Shown piece by piece: positions 7,557-16,999 of a stretch of 16,999 nt of DNA. The notes below the pieces were generated by a model. The model had not been told where the DNA came from, did not search any database, and saw nothing but the letters and a program-made list of their open reading frames with translations. A program made the translations under genes and the position numbers. Source of the DNA: Pseudomonadota bacterium (GTDB taxonomy: Bacteria > Pseudomonadota > Gammaproteobacteria > Steroidobacterales > Steroidobacteraceae); assembly GCA_021780395.1 (NCBI GenBank), contig JAJXYU010000377.1, forward strand, positions 1 to 16,999, read 5' to 3'. The first letter of the stretch is position 1; each line of letters opens with the position of its first letter.

Positions 7557-9413
7557 GTGAAATTCGCAGCGGCAGTCGGCAGCGTGTTCTCGCTCGTCTG
7601 GCGGATCCTCGACCGGATCCGCAAGGCGCTGCATCTGCTGTTGCTGCTGCTGATCTTCGGCTTCCTGCTCGCGGCGCTTCATACCTCGATCCCGATCGTC
7701 CCGGACTCCGCGGCGCTCGTGATCAAGCCGCGCGGCCAGCTCGTCGAGCAGGCCGCCGTCGATCCGTTGCGTCGCGCGCTCGGCGAGGCGTCCGGTGGGT
7801 CGAGCCGGCAGACCCGTCTTCGGGACGTGATCGACGCGATCGAGGCGGCGAAGGGCGACCCGCGAATCAAGGCGCTCGTGCTCGTGCTCGACCAGCTCGC
7901 GCCGTCCGGGCTGTCGAAGCTGCAGGAGATCGGCGCGGCGATCCGTGATTTCCGCAAGTCCGGGAAGCCCGTGATCGCGACCGCGAGCTCGCTCGACCAG
8001 ACGCAGTACTACCTCGCGGCCCAGGCGAGCGAGGTCGATCTCGATCCGCTCGGATCGGTGTCGATCGACGGATTCGACTATTACCGGATGTACCTGAAGA
8101 CCGCGATCGACCGGCTCGGCGTCGACGTGAACATCTTCCGGGCCGGGACCTTCAAGAGCTACACCGACCAGTACTCGCGCACCGACATGGGCGCGAGCGA
8201 GCGCACCGAGAGCCAAGCCTGGCTCGGGACGCTGTGGAGCGAGTATCAGCGCGACGTCACGCGTGCGCGCGGTCTGCCGCCGGGTGCGATCCAGGACTAC
8301 GTGAACACGGAGCCGCTGGCGCTGCAGAGCGTGAACGGCGATGCGGCACGTCTCGCGCTGCAGCAGCGGCTGGTCACCCAGCTCATGACCCGCCACCAGG
8401 TGGATCGCGAGGTCGCGAAGTGGGTCGGAACGAATTCCGACACGCACTCCTACCAGGCGATCTCGATGGAATCCTACCTGAGCGCGGTACGGGCGAAGCA
8501 CCTGTTCCGCTCCAAGCCCCGCGATCGCGTCGCGGTGATCGTCGCGGCCGGCGACATCCTCGACGGACGCCAGCCTCCGGGCGCGATCGGCGGCGAGAGC
8601 ACCTCGGACCTGCTGCGCGAAGCCGAGTACGATCCGGCGGTCAAGGCGGTCGTGATGCGGGTCGACAGCCCCGGCGGCAGCCTGTTCGCGTCGGAACAGA
8701 TCCTCCGGGCCGTGCTGCGCGTGCGCCGCGCGGGCAAGCCGGTCGTCGTGTCGATGAGCAGCTACGCCGCGTCGGGAGGCTATTACATCTCGTCCGGTGC
8801 GAACGAGATCTTCGCGAGCCCGACGACCCTGACCGGTTCGATCGGCGTGTTCGCCGTGGTGCCGACCTTCCAGCGCACCCTCGCCAAGCTCGGTGTCGCG
8901 GTCGACGGGATCGGCACGACGCCGCTCGCCGGCATGGGCCGCATCGACCGGCCCTTGAGCGACGGCGAGAAGCAGATGCTGCAGAGTTCGGTCGACCACG
9001 CCTACGCGCAGTTCCTGCAGCGGGTCGCCGAGGGACGGCGCATGAGCGTCGCCGACGTTGAGAAGGTCGCCGAGGGCCGGGTCTGGTCCGGCGTCGACGC
9101 GCGCCATCTGGGGCTCGTCGACCATCTCGGCGGGTTGAAGCGGGCGATCGCCGCCGCGGCGAAGATCGCGCGCATCCGCGGCCCGTACGCCATCGACTAC
9201 ATCGAGCCGCCGCTCGGCTTCCGTGACGAGCTGTTGATGCAGTTGCGTTCGGCGGCGCTCGTCTGGGGGCGCGACGCCGGCTGGCTGCCCGGCGCGGTGC
9301 CGTTCGCGGGCTCCGCGCTCGAGCCACTGGTCGAGCGCGCGCGCGAACTCGCGCGCTTCAACGATCCGCGCGGGATCTACGCGTACTGCTGGTGCGGCGC
9401 GCCGGCCGACTGA
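7557..9413 (+). CDS. sppA: Signal peptide peptidase SppA, long (67K) type
   Basis: SppA is a membrane-anchored serine protease that degrades released signal peptides on the periplasmic face. The product is 618 residues with tandem SppA (peptidase S49) domains. A single N-terminal membrane anchor spans about 24-42 (ALHLLLLLLIFGFLLAALH). The general base is K200 in NIFRAGTFKSYTDQYSRTDM and the nucleophile is S406 in SSYAASGGYYIS. This is the split Lys/Ser dyad of the long form. LTGSIGVFAV follows the nucleophile. The conserved end RFNDPRGIYAYCWC is also present. The GTG at 7557 is chosen because it leaves a short cytoplasmic N-terminus before the anchor; GGCGGAA upstream is a modest ribosome binding site. 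It may be cotranscribed with rplS. It converges on tdh with a 7-base gap. Confidence 0.95.
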   Translation: MKFAAAVGSVFSLVWRILDRIRKALHLLLLLLIFGFLLAALHTSIPIVPDSAALVIKPRGQLVEQAAVDPLRRALGEASGGSSRQTRLRDVIDAIEAAKGDPRIKALVLVLDQLAPSGLSKLQEIGAAIRDFRKSGKPVIATASSLDQTQYYLAAQASEVDLDPLGSVSIDGFDYYRMYLKTAIDRLGVDVNIFRAGTFKSYTDQYSRTDMGASERTESQAWLGTLWSEYQRDVTRARGLPPGAIQDYVNTEPLALQSVNGDAARLALQQRLVTQLMTRHQVDREVAKWVGTNSDTHSYQAISMESYLSAVRAKHLFRSKPRDRVAVIVAAGDILDGRQPPGAIGGESTSDLLREAEYDPAVKAVVMRVDSPGGSLFASEQILRAVLRVRRAGKPVVVSMSSYAASGGYYISSGANEIFASPTTLTGSIGVFAVVPTFQRTLAKLGVAVDGIGTTPLAGMGRIDRPLSDGEKQMLQSSVDHAYAQFLQRVAEGRRMSVADVEKVAEGRVWSGVDARHLGLVDHLGGLKRAIAAAAKIARIRGPYAIDYIEPPLGFRDELLMQLRSAALVWGRDAGWLPGAVPFAGSALEPLVERARELARFNDPRGIYAYCWCGAPAD

Positions 9414-9439
9414 GCCCGCTTCACAGTGCGGCCCAGTCG
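9407..9439. other. Interrupted hairpin at the sppA/tdh convergent junction
   Basis: CGACTG (9407-9412) pairs with CAGTCG (9434-9439). Inside this, CCGC (9416-9419) pairs with GCGG (9428-9431) around an 8-base loop. The sppA stop starts in the left arm and the tdh stop falls in the loop. There is no T-tract. It could act as a weak bidirectional transcript end; it could also be chance in GC-rich DNA. Confidence 0.3.
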
Positions 9440-10452
9440 AGCACGACTTTCCCGGACCGCCCCGAGTTCATGATCTCGAAGCCCTCGCGGAAGTCGCGGA
9501 TGCCGAGCCGGTGGGTGATCACCGGCCGCACGTCGAGACCACTCTGCAACATGCTGGCCATCTTGTACCAGGTCTCGAACATCTCCCGGCCGTAGATGCC
9601 TTTGATCACGAGTCCCTTGAAGATCACCTGATTCCAGTCGATCGCGGTTTCCTCGGGGGGAATGCCGAGGAGCGAGAGGCTCCCGCCGTGGTTCATCGTT
9701 CGCAGCATCTCGCGCAGCGCGGCCGGATTGCCCGACATCTCGAATCCGACGTCGAACCCTTCCTCCATCGCGAGCTCCTTCATCACGGTGTCGAGCGACT
9801 GGCGCGCGACGTTCACCGCGCGGGTGGCGCCCATCCGCTCCGCGAGCGCGAGCCGGTAGTCGTTCACGTCGGTGATCACGATGTGTCGCGCGCCGCAGTG
9901 GCGCGCGATCGCGACCGCCATGATGCCGATCGGTCCCGCACCGGTGATCAGCACGTCCTCGCCGACGACGTTGAACGCGAGCGCGGTGTGGGTCGCGTTG
10001 CCGAACGGGTCGAGGATCGCGGCGACCTCGTCGTCGATCGCCGGCGACAGCTTGAACACGTTCGACGCCGGGATCGCGAGGTATTCGGCGAATGCACCCG
10101 CGCGATTCACCCCGACGCCGCGCGTGTTGCGGCACAGGTGCCGGCGACCCGCACGACAGTTGCGACAATGCCCGCAGGTGATGTGACCCTCGCCGGAGAC
10201 GCGATCGCCGGGCTCGAAGCCTCGCACTTCGCTGCCGATCTCGACGATCTCGCCGGAATATTCGTGACCGACGGCCATCGGCACCGGAATCGTCTTGCGC
10301 GCCCATGCGTCCCAGTTGAAGATGTGCATGTCCGTGCCGCAGATCGCGGTGCGATGGATCCTGATCAGCACGTCGTTGTGGCCGACCTCGGGCTCGGCGA
10401 TCTCTTCGAGCCAGATGCCCGGTTCGGCGTGTGATTTCACCAATGCTTTCAT
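9421..10452 (-). CDS. tdh: L-threonine 3-dehydrogenase
   Basis: Tdh oxidises L-threonine to 2-amino-3-ketobutyrate with NAD+, in the cytoplasm. Kbl, encoded just upstream, then cleaves that product with CoA. The protein is 343 residues, a zinc-dependent medium-chain dehydrogenase. The catalytic zinc site includes C38 ([10 protein letters not shown]) and H63-E64 ([13 protein letters not shown]). The structural zinc site is complete: C93, C96, C99 and C107. The Rossmann motif GAGPIG is at 171-176, followed by [17 protein letters not shown], whose Asp fits NAD+ preference. [13 protein letters not shown] and [13 protein letters not shown] are typical of Tdh rather than of sorbitol dehydrogenases. 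The ATG at 10452 has AGGAG (10459-10463, minus strand) 6 bases upstream, overlapping the kbl stop codon. This indicates a coupled kbl-tdh operon. Confidence 0.97.
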   Translation of the reverse strand: MKALVKSHAEPGIWLEEIAEPEVGHNDVLIRIHRTAICGTDMHIFNWDAWARKTIPVPMAVGHEYSGEIVEIGSEVRGFEPGDRVSGEGHITCGHCRNCRAGRRHLCRNTRGVGVNRAGAFAEYLAIPASNVFKLSPAIDDEVAAILDPFGNATHTALAFNVVGEDVLITGAGPIGIMAVAIARHCGARHIVITDVNDYRLALAERMGATRAVNVARQSLDTVMKELAMEEGFDVGFEMSGNPAALREMLRTMNHGGSLSLLGIPPEETAIDWNQVIFKGLVIKGIYGREMFETWYKMASMLQSGLDVRPVITHRLGIRDFREGFEIMNSGRSGKVVLDWAAL

Positions 10453-10461
10453 CAGCGGCTC

Positions 10462-11652
10462 CTAGTGGATGATGCCGAGATCGCGGCCGGCGCGCGCGAA
10501 CGCGTCGACCACGCGGTCCAGCTGTTCGATGGTGTGCGCGGCGCTCATCTGGGTGCGAATTCTGGCCTGACCCTGCGGGACCACCGGGTAGGAGAACGCG
10601 ATCACGTAAACCCCCTCGGCGAGCATGCGCTCGGCGAGGCGCACCGCGAGCGGTGCGTCGTACAGCATGATCGGGATGATCGGGTGCTCGCCCGGCAGCA
10701 GCTGATATCCGAGCGCCTGCATGCGCGCGCGGAAGTGCCGTGCGTTCGCGCGCAGCCGCTCGCGCAACTCGTCCGACGCCTCGATCAGGTCGAGCACCTT
10801 CAGCGTCGCGCCGGCGACGACCGGCGGGATGCTGTTCGAGAACAGGTAGGGTCGGGATCGCTGCCGCAGCCAGCCGACGATCTCGCGGCGCGCCGCGACG
10901 TAGCCGCCGCTCGCCCCGCCGAGCGCTTTGCCGAGCGTGCCGGTGAGGATGTCGACCCGGCCGACGACGCCGCAGGCCTCGGGCGTGCCGCGGCCGCGCG
11001 GGCCGATGAATCCGGTCGCGTGCGAATCGTCGACCATCACCATCGCGTCGTACCGGTCGGCGAGGTCGCAGATCCCGTGGAGCCTCGCGATCGATCCGTC
11101 CATCGAGAACACGCCGTCGGTCGCGATCAGCCGGACGCGCGCGCCGCTCGCCTCGCGCAGGCGTTCCTCGAGTTCGCCGAGGTCGTTGTTCGCGTAGCGC
11201 AGGCGCCGGGCCTTGCACAAGCGGATTCCGTCGATGATGCTCGCGTGGTTCAGCGCATCGCTGATCACGGCATCGTGCTCGTCCAGCAGGGTCTCGAACA
11301 GGCCGCCGTTCGCGTCGAAACAGGAGGAATAGAGGATCGCATCCTCCATCGACAGGTACGCGGCCAGGCGTTCCTCGAGCGTGCGGTGCACGTTCTGCGT
11401 GCCGCAGATGAAGCGCACCGAGGCCATGCCGTAGCCGTACTCGTCGAGCGCGCGATGCGCCGCGGCGACGACCGCCGGATGCGCGGCGAGGCCCAGATAG
11501 TTGTTTGCGCACAGGTTCACGAGCTCGCGACCATCCGCCAGGCGCACGGTCGGCCCTTGCGGCGAGCCGATGATCCGCTCGCGCTTCAGCAAGCCCGCCG
11601 CCTCGAGGCCGGCGGTCTCTCGTCGCAGTCGATCGAGGAATTCGCTCTTCAC
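10462..11652 (-). CDS. kbl: Glycine C-acetyltransferase (2-amino-3-ketobutyrate CoA ligase)
   Basis: Kbl converts 2-amino-3-ketobutyrate and CoA to glycine and acetyl-CoA, the second step of threonine breakdown after Tdh. It is a PLP enzyme of the alpha-oxoamine synthase family. The product is 396 residues (E. coli has 398). Seen in order: [16 protein letters not shown] near the N-terminus, [20 protein letters not shown], the cofactor-contacting DDSH at 208-211, and the PLP lysine K242 in [17 protein letters not shown]. The GTG at 11652 is chosen because [12 protein letters not shown] aligns with the family start and GGAG (11658-11661, minus strand) lies 5 bases upstream. The frame is open to 11751, but that part overlaps hslR on the other strand. 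tdh starts 9 bases downstream. hslR is divergent. Confidence 0.97.
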   Translation of the reverse strand: MKSEFLDRLRRETAGLEAAGLLKRERIIGSPQGPTVRLADGRELVNLCANNYLGLAAHPAVVAAAHRALDEYGYGMASVRFICGTQNVHRTLEERLAAYLSMEDAILYSSCFDANGGLFETLLDEHDAVISDALNHASIIDGIRLCKARRLRYANNDLGELEERLREASGARVRLIATDGVFSMDGSIARLHGICDLADRYDAMVMVDDSHATGFIGPRGRGTPEACGVVGRVDILTGTLGKALGGASGGYVAARREIVGWLRQRSRPYLFSNSIPPVVAGATLKVLDLIEASDELRERLRANARHFRARMQALGYQLLPGEHPIIPIMLYDAPLAVRLAERMLAEGVYVIAFSYPVVPQGQARIRTQMSAAHTIEQLDRVVDAFARAGRDLGIIH

Positions 11653-11675
11653 CGAGACTCCGTATTCGCGGGCAT

Positions 11676-11705
11676 TTGCCGCGGCTTTTTCGCGTCCCTT
11701 ATTAT
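11676..11705 (+). promoter_or_regulatory. Possible hslR promoter
   Basis: TTGCCG (11676-11681) and TATTAT (11700-11705) are 18 bases apart. The -10-like box ends 8 bases before the GTG at 11714, so the message would be leaderless or nearly so. It overlaps the -10 box proposed for kbl on the other strand. Confidence 0.35.
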
Positions 11706-11706
11706 A
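11701..11706 (-). promoter_or_regulatory. -10 box for the kbl-tdh operon
   Basis: A perfect TATAAT is present on the minus strand in an otherwise GC-rich gap. It predicts transcription starting near 11694 and a leader of about 42 bases before the kbl GTG. The -35 region is poor (CGGATT at the right spacing), so an activator may be needed. Confidence 0.5.
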
Positions 11707-11713
11707 TCCAGCC

Positions 11714-12112
11714 GTGACCGAGGAATCCGCCGGAAGCCGCCGACTCGACAAGTGGCTGTGGCATGCGCGCTTCTACAAGACGCGCGGCGCGGCCACGGAG
11801 GCGATCGGGGGTGGGAAGGTGCGCGTCAATGGGGATCGACCGAAGCCGTCGAGGCGCGTCGCGATCGGCGATCGCCTCGAGGTCACGCTCGGCGGCATCG
11901 TCGCCGAATTCGAAGTGCTCGGATTGCCCGAGCGCCGCGGGCCGGCGCCCGAGGCGCGCGCGCACTACCGCGAGACCGACGCGAGCGCGGCGCGCCGCGC
12001 CGCATTCCGCGAGAGCGAGCGACTCGCGGCCGCATCTCGCCCGCGACCCGACTCCCGGCCGGACAAGCGCGACCGGCGCCGGCTGCTGCGCCTGCATCGT
12101 GATCAGTCGTGA
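11714..12112 (+). CDS. hslR: Heat shock protein 15 (Hsp15), S4 RNA-binding domain
   Basis: Hsp15 binds free 50S subunits that still carry a nascent chain and helps recycle stalled ribosomes. The product is 132 residues, about the E. coli length of 133. The S4 domain lies at about 8-60 and reads [20 protein letters not shown], then [19 protein letters not shown] and [13 protein letters not shown], matching the HslR pattern closely. The C-terminal third is a long basic, charged helix rich in Arg and Ala, also typical. The GTG at 11714 is chosen because [14 protein letters not shown] aligns with the family start; the frame opens upstream at 11501 only antisense to kbl. No clear Shine-Dalgarno is seen. 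The last 10 bases overlap the end of sixA on the opposite strand. Confidence 0.92.
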   Translation: MTEESAGSRRLDKWLWHARFYKTRGAATEAIGGGKVRVNGDRPKPSRRVAIGDRLEVTLGGIVAEFEVLGLPERRGPAPEARAHYRETDASAARRAAFRESERLAAASRPRPDSRPDKRDRRRLLRLHRDQS

Positions 12113-12633
12113 ACCCGTGAGGGCGGATCCGCCGCGTCGTCCTCGGGCTCTTCGCAGTCGCAGCGGACCGCGTCCTCGGGATCGATTTCATCCCATCCGC
12201 CCGGATCCCAGAGCGCGCTCGCGAAGGCGCCCGTGCTCAGGCGGCGAGCGCCAGGACGGGGTCCGAATCGGCCCGCGAGGTCGCTGAGGCCGGGATTGTG
12301 GCCGCAGACCAGCACGTGACGGGCGTCGCGGGCGCCGCCGGTGGCGACGCGCCAGATCGTCTCGGGATCGGCGCCGTACAGCGCGTCCGCGCGGTGCACC
12401 GCGTGCGCGCCGAGACCACAGGCCCGGGCGACGATCTCGGCGGTCGCCCAGGTGCGCGCCGCGGGGCTCGCGAGGATGCGATCCGGGATCCAGCCGCGCG
12501 CGCGCAGGCGTCGCCCCACCTCCTCGGCCTGTCGTTCGCCGCGCTTGGTGAGTGCGCGCAGATGGTCTTCGCCGTCGACGGCCGGATGCGCCTTGCCGTG
12601 CCGCAGGAGCGTCAGTCGTCGGTGCGGACCCAT
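12103..12633 (-). CDS. sixA: SixA-type phosphohistidine phosphatase
   Basis: This is a small histidine phosphatase of the SixA branch; E. coli SixA removes phosphate from histidine in phosphotransfer proteins such as ArcB and Npr. The product is 176 residues against about 161 in E. coli. The catalytic R11-H12-G13 motif is in LTLLRHGKAHP, R60 is in SPAARTWATAE, and the second catalytic histidine H112 is in VLVCGHNPGLSDLAG. LSTGAFASALWD follows, as in SixA proteins. The extra C-terminal part (about 150-176) is strongly acidic and holds a Cys-x-Cys pair (C158, C160). Which phosphohistidine protein it acts on here cannot be told. The start overlaps the end of the Rieske gene by 22 bases, so it belongs to the SUF transcript. 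The name rests on family likeness. Confidence 0.88.
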   Translation of the reverse strand: MGPHRRLTLLRHGKAHPAVDGEDHLRALTKRGERQAEEVGRRLRARGWIPDRILASPAARTWATAEIVARACGLGAHAVHRADALYGADPETIWRVATGGARDARHVLVCGHNPGLSDLAGRFGPRPGARRLSTGAFASALWDPGGWDEIDPEDAVRCDCEEPEDDAADPPSRVHD

Positions 12634-12923
12634 ATCCGGCCTCCCTCGATCTTCGCCTCGTACGTGCGAATCGCCTCGTAGGCGGGCGGCGTCAGCGCAG
12701 CGCCGGTCCGCAGGCAGAAGCGGGCGCCGTGGCGCGGGCAGATGACTTCACAGTCCTCGACCTCGCCGCCCGAGAGTTCCGCGCCGTCGTGCGTGCACAC
12801 GTCGTCGACGGCCCGCACGCCGTCCTCGCAACGTGCGATCGCGACGAAGTGCGCACCGGCGCGCACGCCGATCGCGCGGCCCGGCTCGAGGTCCGCTTCG
12901 GCACCGACGTCGATCCAGCTCAT
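12612..12923 (-). CDS. Rieske [2Fe-2S] ferredoxin
   Basis: This small soluble protein of 103 residues is a single Rieske domain of the type found as ferredoxin of ring-hydroxylating dioxygenases or as a free-standing electron carrier. The cluster ligands are all present: C43-x-H45 in DDVCTHDGAELSGG and C62-x2-H65 in EVICPRHGARFCLRTG. There is no signal peptide or membrane segment. No oxygenase or reductase is nearby. It lies 13 bases downstream of sufT in the SUF operon, an arrangement known from other SUF operons with SufT. It could be a client or an electron donor for cluster assembly; that is inference. Its end overlaps sixA by 22 bases. Confidence 0.93.
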   Translation of the reverse strand: MSWIDVGAEADLEPGRAIGVRAGAHFVAIARCEDGVRAVDDVCTHDGAELSGGEVEDCEVICPRHGARFCLRTGAALTPPAYEAIRTYEAKIEGGRIWVRTDD

Positions 12924-12936
12924 CGAGCGACCCCGC

Positions 12937-13485
12937 TCACAGCATGCCGGTCTGCAAGCGCGCGGCCTCGGACATCATCGCCGGATTCCACGGCGGGTCG
13001 AACACCAGCTCGACCTCGGCGCGCGCGATCGTCGGCACGATCTCCACCTTCTCGCGAACGTCCTGCACCAGGATCTCGCCCATGCCGCAGCCGGGCGCGG
13101 TCAAGGTCATCTTGATGATCGCGGTGCGGCCGTCGGGGCCCGGCGCGAGCGTGCACTCGTAGATCAATCCCAGATCGACGATGTTCACCGGGATCTCGGG
13201 ATCGTAACAGGTGCGCAGCTGGTCCCAGATCACGTTCAGGATGTCCGCCTCCGACGCGCCCGGGGGCAGCTCGGGCGGCTTCACGGGCGTCATTCCGATC
13301 GCGTCGGCGTCGGCGCCGGCGATCCGGAACAGATTGCCGTCGATGTAGACCGTGAAGCTGCCGCCGAGGGCCTGGGTCACGTAGCCGACCACGCCGGGCT
13401 TCAACTCGACTTCGACCCCGGAGGGAATCGCGATCGCCTGGGTCGGACGTTGCACGACGATCGGCTCGTTCTCGTGGTTGCGCAT
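12937..13485 (-). CDS. sufT: Fe-S assembly/maturation protein SufT (MIP18/DUF59 family)
   Basis: SufT is an accessory factor for maturing iron-sulfur proteins. The product is 182 residues. It has the SufT N-terminal extension (about 1-75, with VGYVTQALGGSFTVYIDGNL), then the DUF59 domain: YDPEIPVNIVDLGLIYE (94-110), TLTAPGCGMGE with the conserved C133, and FDPPWNP (162-168). The extension separates it from the shorter PaaD and MIP18 relatives. The ATG at 13485 has a GGGAG ribosome binding site a few bases upstream. It lies 13 bases downstream of sufU and 13 bases upstream of the Rieske gene, so cotranscription is very likely. Confidence 0.95.
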   Translation of the reverse strand: MRNHENEPIVVQRPTQAIAIPSGVEVELKPGVVGYVTQALGGSFTVYIDGNLFRIAGADADAIGMTPVKPPELPPGASEADILNVIWDQLRTCYDPEIPVNIVDLGLIYECTLAPGPDGRTAIIKMTLTAPGCGMGEILVQDVREKVEIVPTIARAEVELVFDPPWNPAMMSEAARLQTGML

Positions 13486-13498
13486 CGGATCTCCCGGA

Positions 13499-13953
13499 TC
13501 ACTCGGTCGAGACGGCCGGGATCGATTCGGGCACGGACGACTTCAGCGCGGTCGCGAGCGTGTGCCAGCACAGGCTCGCACACTTCACCCGCGCCGGGAA
13601 TTCCCGCACACCCGACAGGGCCGCGAGCTTGCCCAGGCTCTCGTCCGGCGCGGCCGCATCGTCGGTCAGCAGTGCATGCACGCGGTCGAACAGCGCGAGC
13701 GCCTCGTCTCGAGTCCGCCCCTTGATCGCCTCGGTCATCAGCGATGCCGACGCGGTCGAGATCGCGCAGCCGTGACCCTCGAATCGAACGTCGTCGATCC
13801 GGTCGCCGGCGATTCGCAGGTGCAGCGTGAGCCGGTCGCCGCACAGCGGGTTCGAGCCCGCGGCGTTCGCCGAGGCGCCCTCGAGCGGGCCGAAGTTGCG
13901 CGGTGTGCGATTGTGATCGAGGATCACGTCGCGGTAGAGATCCTTCAGTTCCA

Positions 13954-13954
<1 letters not shown>
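13499..13954 (-). CDS. sufU: SufU, IscU-like sulfur acceptor of the SUF system
   Basis: SufU accepts persulfide sulfur from SufS and passes it to the SufBCD scaffold. In Gram-positive bacteria it is a zinc-dependent sulfurtransferase that takes the place of SufE. The product is 151 residues. The metal and sulfur ligands are present: C38 and D40 in NPLCGDRLTL, C63 in GHGCAISTAS, and C125 in ARVKCASLCW. The extra segment between C63 and C125 and the lack of the LPPVK motif mark it as SufU rather than IscU. The N-terminus MELKDLYRDVILDHNRTPRN is typical. Its ATG shares one base with the sufS stop (TGATG at 13952-13956), so translation is coupled. The frame is open further upstream to 14680, but only over sufS. 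Confidence 0.95.
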
Positions 13955-15227
<1,273 letters not shown>

Positions 15228-15231
<4 letters not shown>

Positions 15232-16528
15232 CGATAAGCCCTCAGCAGATCCGCGCCCGGCAATTCCTCGATCAGCGCTTCCTCGATCGCCCGCCGTGCG
15301 CCCGGGATCGACATCCCGGTCAGCAGGTCGTCGAGGAACGCGTAGATCAGCAAGGTCTGGGCGGCCGCGCGGTCGATACCGCGCGCGAGCAGGTAGAACA
15401 GCATGTTCGGGTCGAGCCGCCCGGTGGTCGCGCCGTGCGCGCACTTCACGTCGTCCGCGAGGATCTCGAGCTGCGGGCGGGCGTCGATCTCCGCGGTCGG
15501 CGACAGCAGCAGCCCGCGCGAGGACTGGTTCGATGCGGCGCCGGCCGTGCCCGCCTCGACCAGCACGCGGCTGTTGAATATCACGCGGCTCGTGCCCGCG
15601 GCCAGCGCGCGCGCGGTCTGCCGGCTCGTCGTGCGCGAGGCGGCGTGGACGATCGCATTCACGCAATCGACCTGCCTCGCGCCGTGGCCGACGAGCAGCG
15701 AGTAGCTGTCGTGCTCCGCGCCGGGCGCGTCGAGCCGGCCGCTGAGATTGGCGCGCAGCAGCGCGCCGCCGAGTGCGACCGTGAACTGCCGGCAGCGGCT
15801 GTCGGCGGCCTGCGTGATTTCGAGCGCGTCGAACTGGGTCGTTCGGGCATCGCCGGAGAACACGCGATAGTGCTCGACCGAGGCGCCCGGGGCGAGATGC
15901 AGCTGCGTCGCGTGATTCACGAGCGTCGCACGCCCGCTGCCACCGAGGTGATGCTCGATGATCGTCGCCTCGGCGCCTGCGGCGACGTCGACGAGCACCC
16001 GCGAGTGGACCGCGGCATCATCCCGGGACGTTTCGGCGCAGTGCACGATCAGCAGCGGCGCGGCGACGCGGCCGGCGATGCGCACGTGCAGGCCGTCGAC
16101 GAACAGCGCCCGGTTCAGCAGGGCCCAGCGTTCCGATTCCGCGTCGCCGATCGATGCGAGACGCGCGGCGAGCGACGCCGGATCGCGATCGATCGACGCA
16201 CGCAGCGTCTCGATCGACAGCGCGGGATCGCCGGTCCGCCCGAGCGCGGTGGGCGAGGGCCGCCCATTCACGAGCGCGATCGGGTCCGCGCAGACGCCGG
16301 CGAGCCAGGAGGTGCGCGTGGACGACGCCGGTTCGGCGTCGGCGAACGGGCGGCTCGCGAGCGCGCGCAGGTTCGTGTGCCGCCAGCTCTCGTCGCGCGG
16401 GCTCGGCAGGCCGAGCGCGAGGAATCGCCGCATCGCGTCGGCGCGCGTGGCCGCAATCCGGTCCTCGGGGCGCGCGTGCCACGCGGCCTCGAAGGAACGC
16501 AGCGCCGCATCCTTGTCCCGGGCGGCGC

Positions 16529-16532
<4 letters not shown>
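15228..16532 (-). CDS. sufD: Fe-S cluster scaffold subunit SufD
   Basis: SufD forms the SufBC2D complex that builds nascent iron-sulfur clusters, probably with a role in iron entry at the SufB-SufD interface. The product is 434 residues. The N-terminal helical part includes [19 protein letters not shown] (about 39-57). The long central beta-helix follows. Near the C-terminus is [20 protein letters not shown] with C364 and H366, the pair matching the functionally important Cys and His of E. coli SufD. The final helices read [20 protein letters not shown]. It starts at GTG 16532, overlapping the sufC stop (GTGA at 16529-16532). It ends in an ATGA overlap with sufS. Confidence 0.95.

Positions 16533-16999
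<467 letters not shown>

Noticed and set aside
7404..9125. Minus-strand open frame of about 573 codons opposite sppA
   Set aside because: It is a mirror of the sppA frame, rich in Asp, Arg, His and Gln, with no motif or ribosome binding site.
9377..11512. Minus-strand open frame of about 711 codons over tdh and kbl
   Set aside because: It runs in another frame through both enzymes, is Arg-rich and lacks any family motif.
10465..12102. Plus-strand open frame of about 545 codons opposite kbl and into hslR
   Set aside because: It is antisense to kbl and out of frame in hslR; its composition is that of a shadow frame.
15232..15666. Upstream extension of sufS
   Set aside because: It overlaps sufD in another frame. 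The ATGA junction at 15228-15231 and homology to SufS both support the start at 15231.

Overview
The window is a GC-rich, densely packed bacterial chromosome segment made almost entirely of conserved genes. I found no mobile element, CRISPR array, tRNA, rRNA or phage gene, and no geneless stretch longer than about 100 bases. The block ypjD-corB, divergent from ffh, then rpsP-rimM-trmD-rplS matches the order known in Escherichia coli and other Gammaproteobacteria. High GC plus a SUF operon carrying SufU, SufT and a Rieske protein points to a lineage around Xanthomonadales, Steroidobacterales or Nevskiales. That placement is inference.

Layout. (1) 1-508, minus: N-terminal part of a membrane protein cut by the window edge. 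(2) 609-1973, plus: radA, convergent with the membrane pair corB/yfjD and ypjD (1980-4080, minus). (3) 4160-9413, plus: ffh (signal recognition particle GTPase), then rpsP, rimM, trmD and rplS for ribosome and tRNA maturation, then sppA. (4) 9421-11652, minus: kbl-tdh, the two-step threonine-to-glycine pathway, divergent from hslR (11714-12112, plus). (5) 12103-16999, minus: a SUF iron-sulfur operon read sufC(partial)-sufD-sufS-sufU-sufT-Rieske-sixA. sufB presumably lies beyond the right edge.

How the genes work together. Within blocks, genes are linked by GTGA/ATGA/TGATG stop-start overlaps or very short gaps, which suggests translational coupling. GTG starts are common: about 7 of 18 genes (ypjD, rimM, rplS, sppA, kbl, hslR, sufD). 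In SUF, SufS takes sulfur from cysteine and SufU probably receives it. The SufBCD scaffold assembles the cluster, SufT assists maturation, and the Rieske ferredoxin is a plausible client. A SixA-type phosphohistidine phosphatase ends the operon.

I found no clearly new biological system. The best leads are a perfect hairpin built from the two stop codons at the radA/corB junction, the overlapping Rieske-sixA tail of the SUF operon (with a Cys-x-Cys acidic tail on the phosphatase), and possible leaderless transcripts for ffh and hslR.
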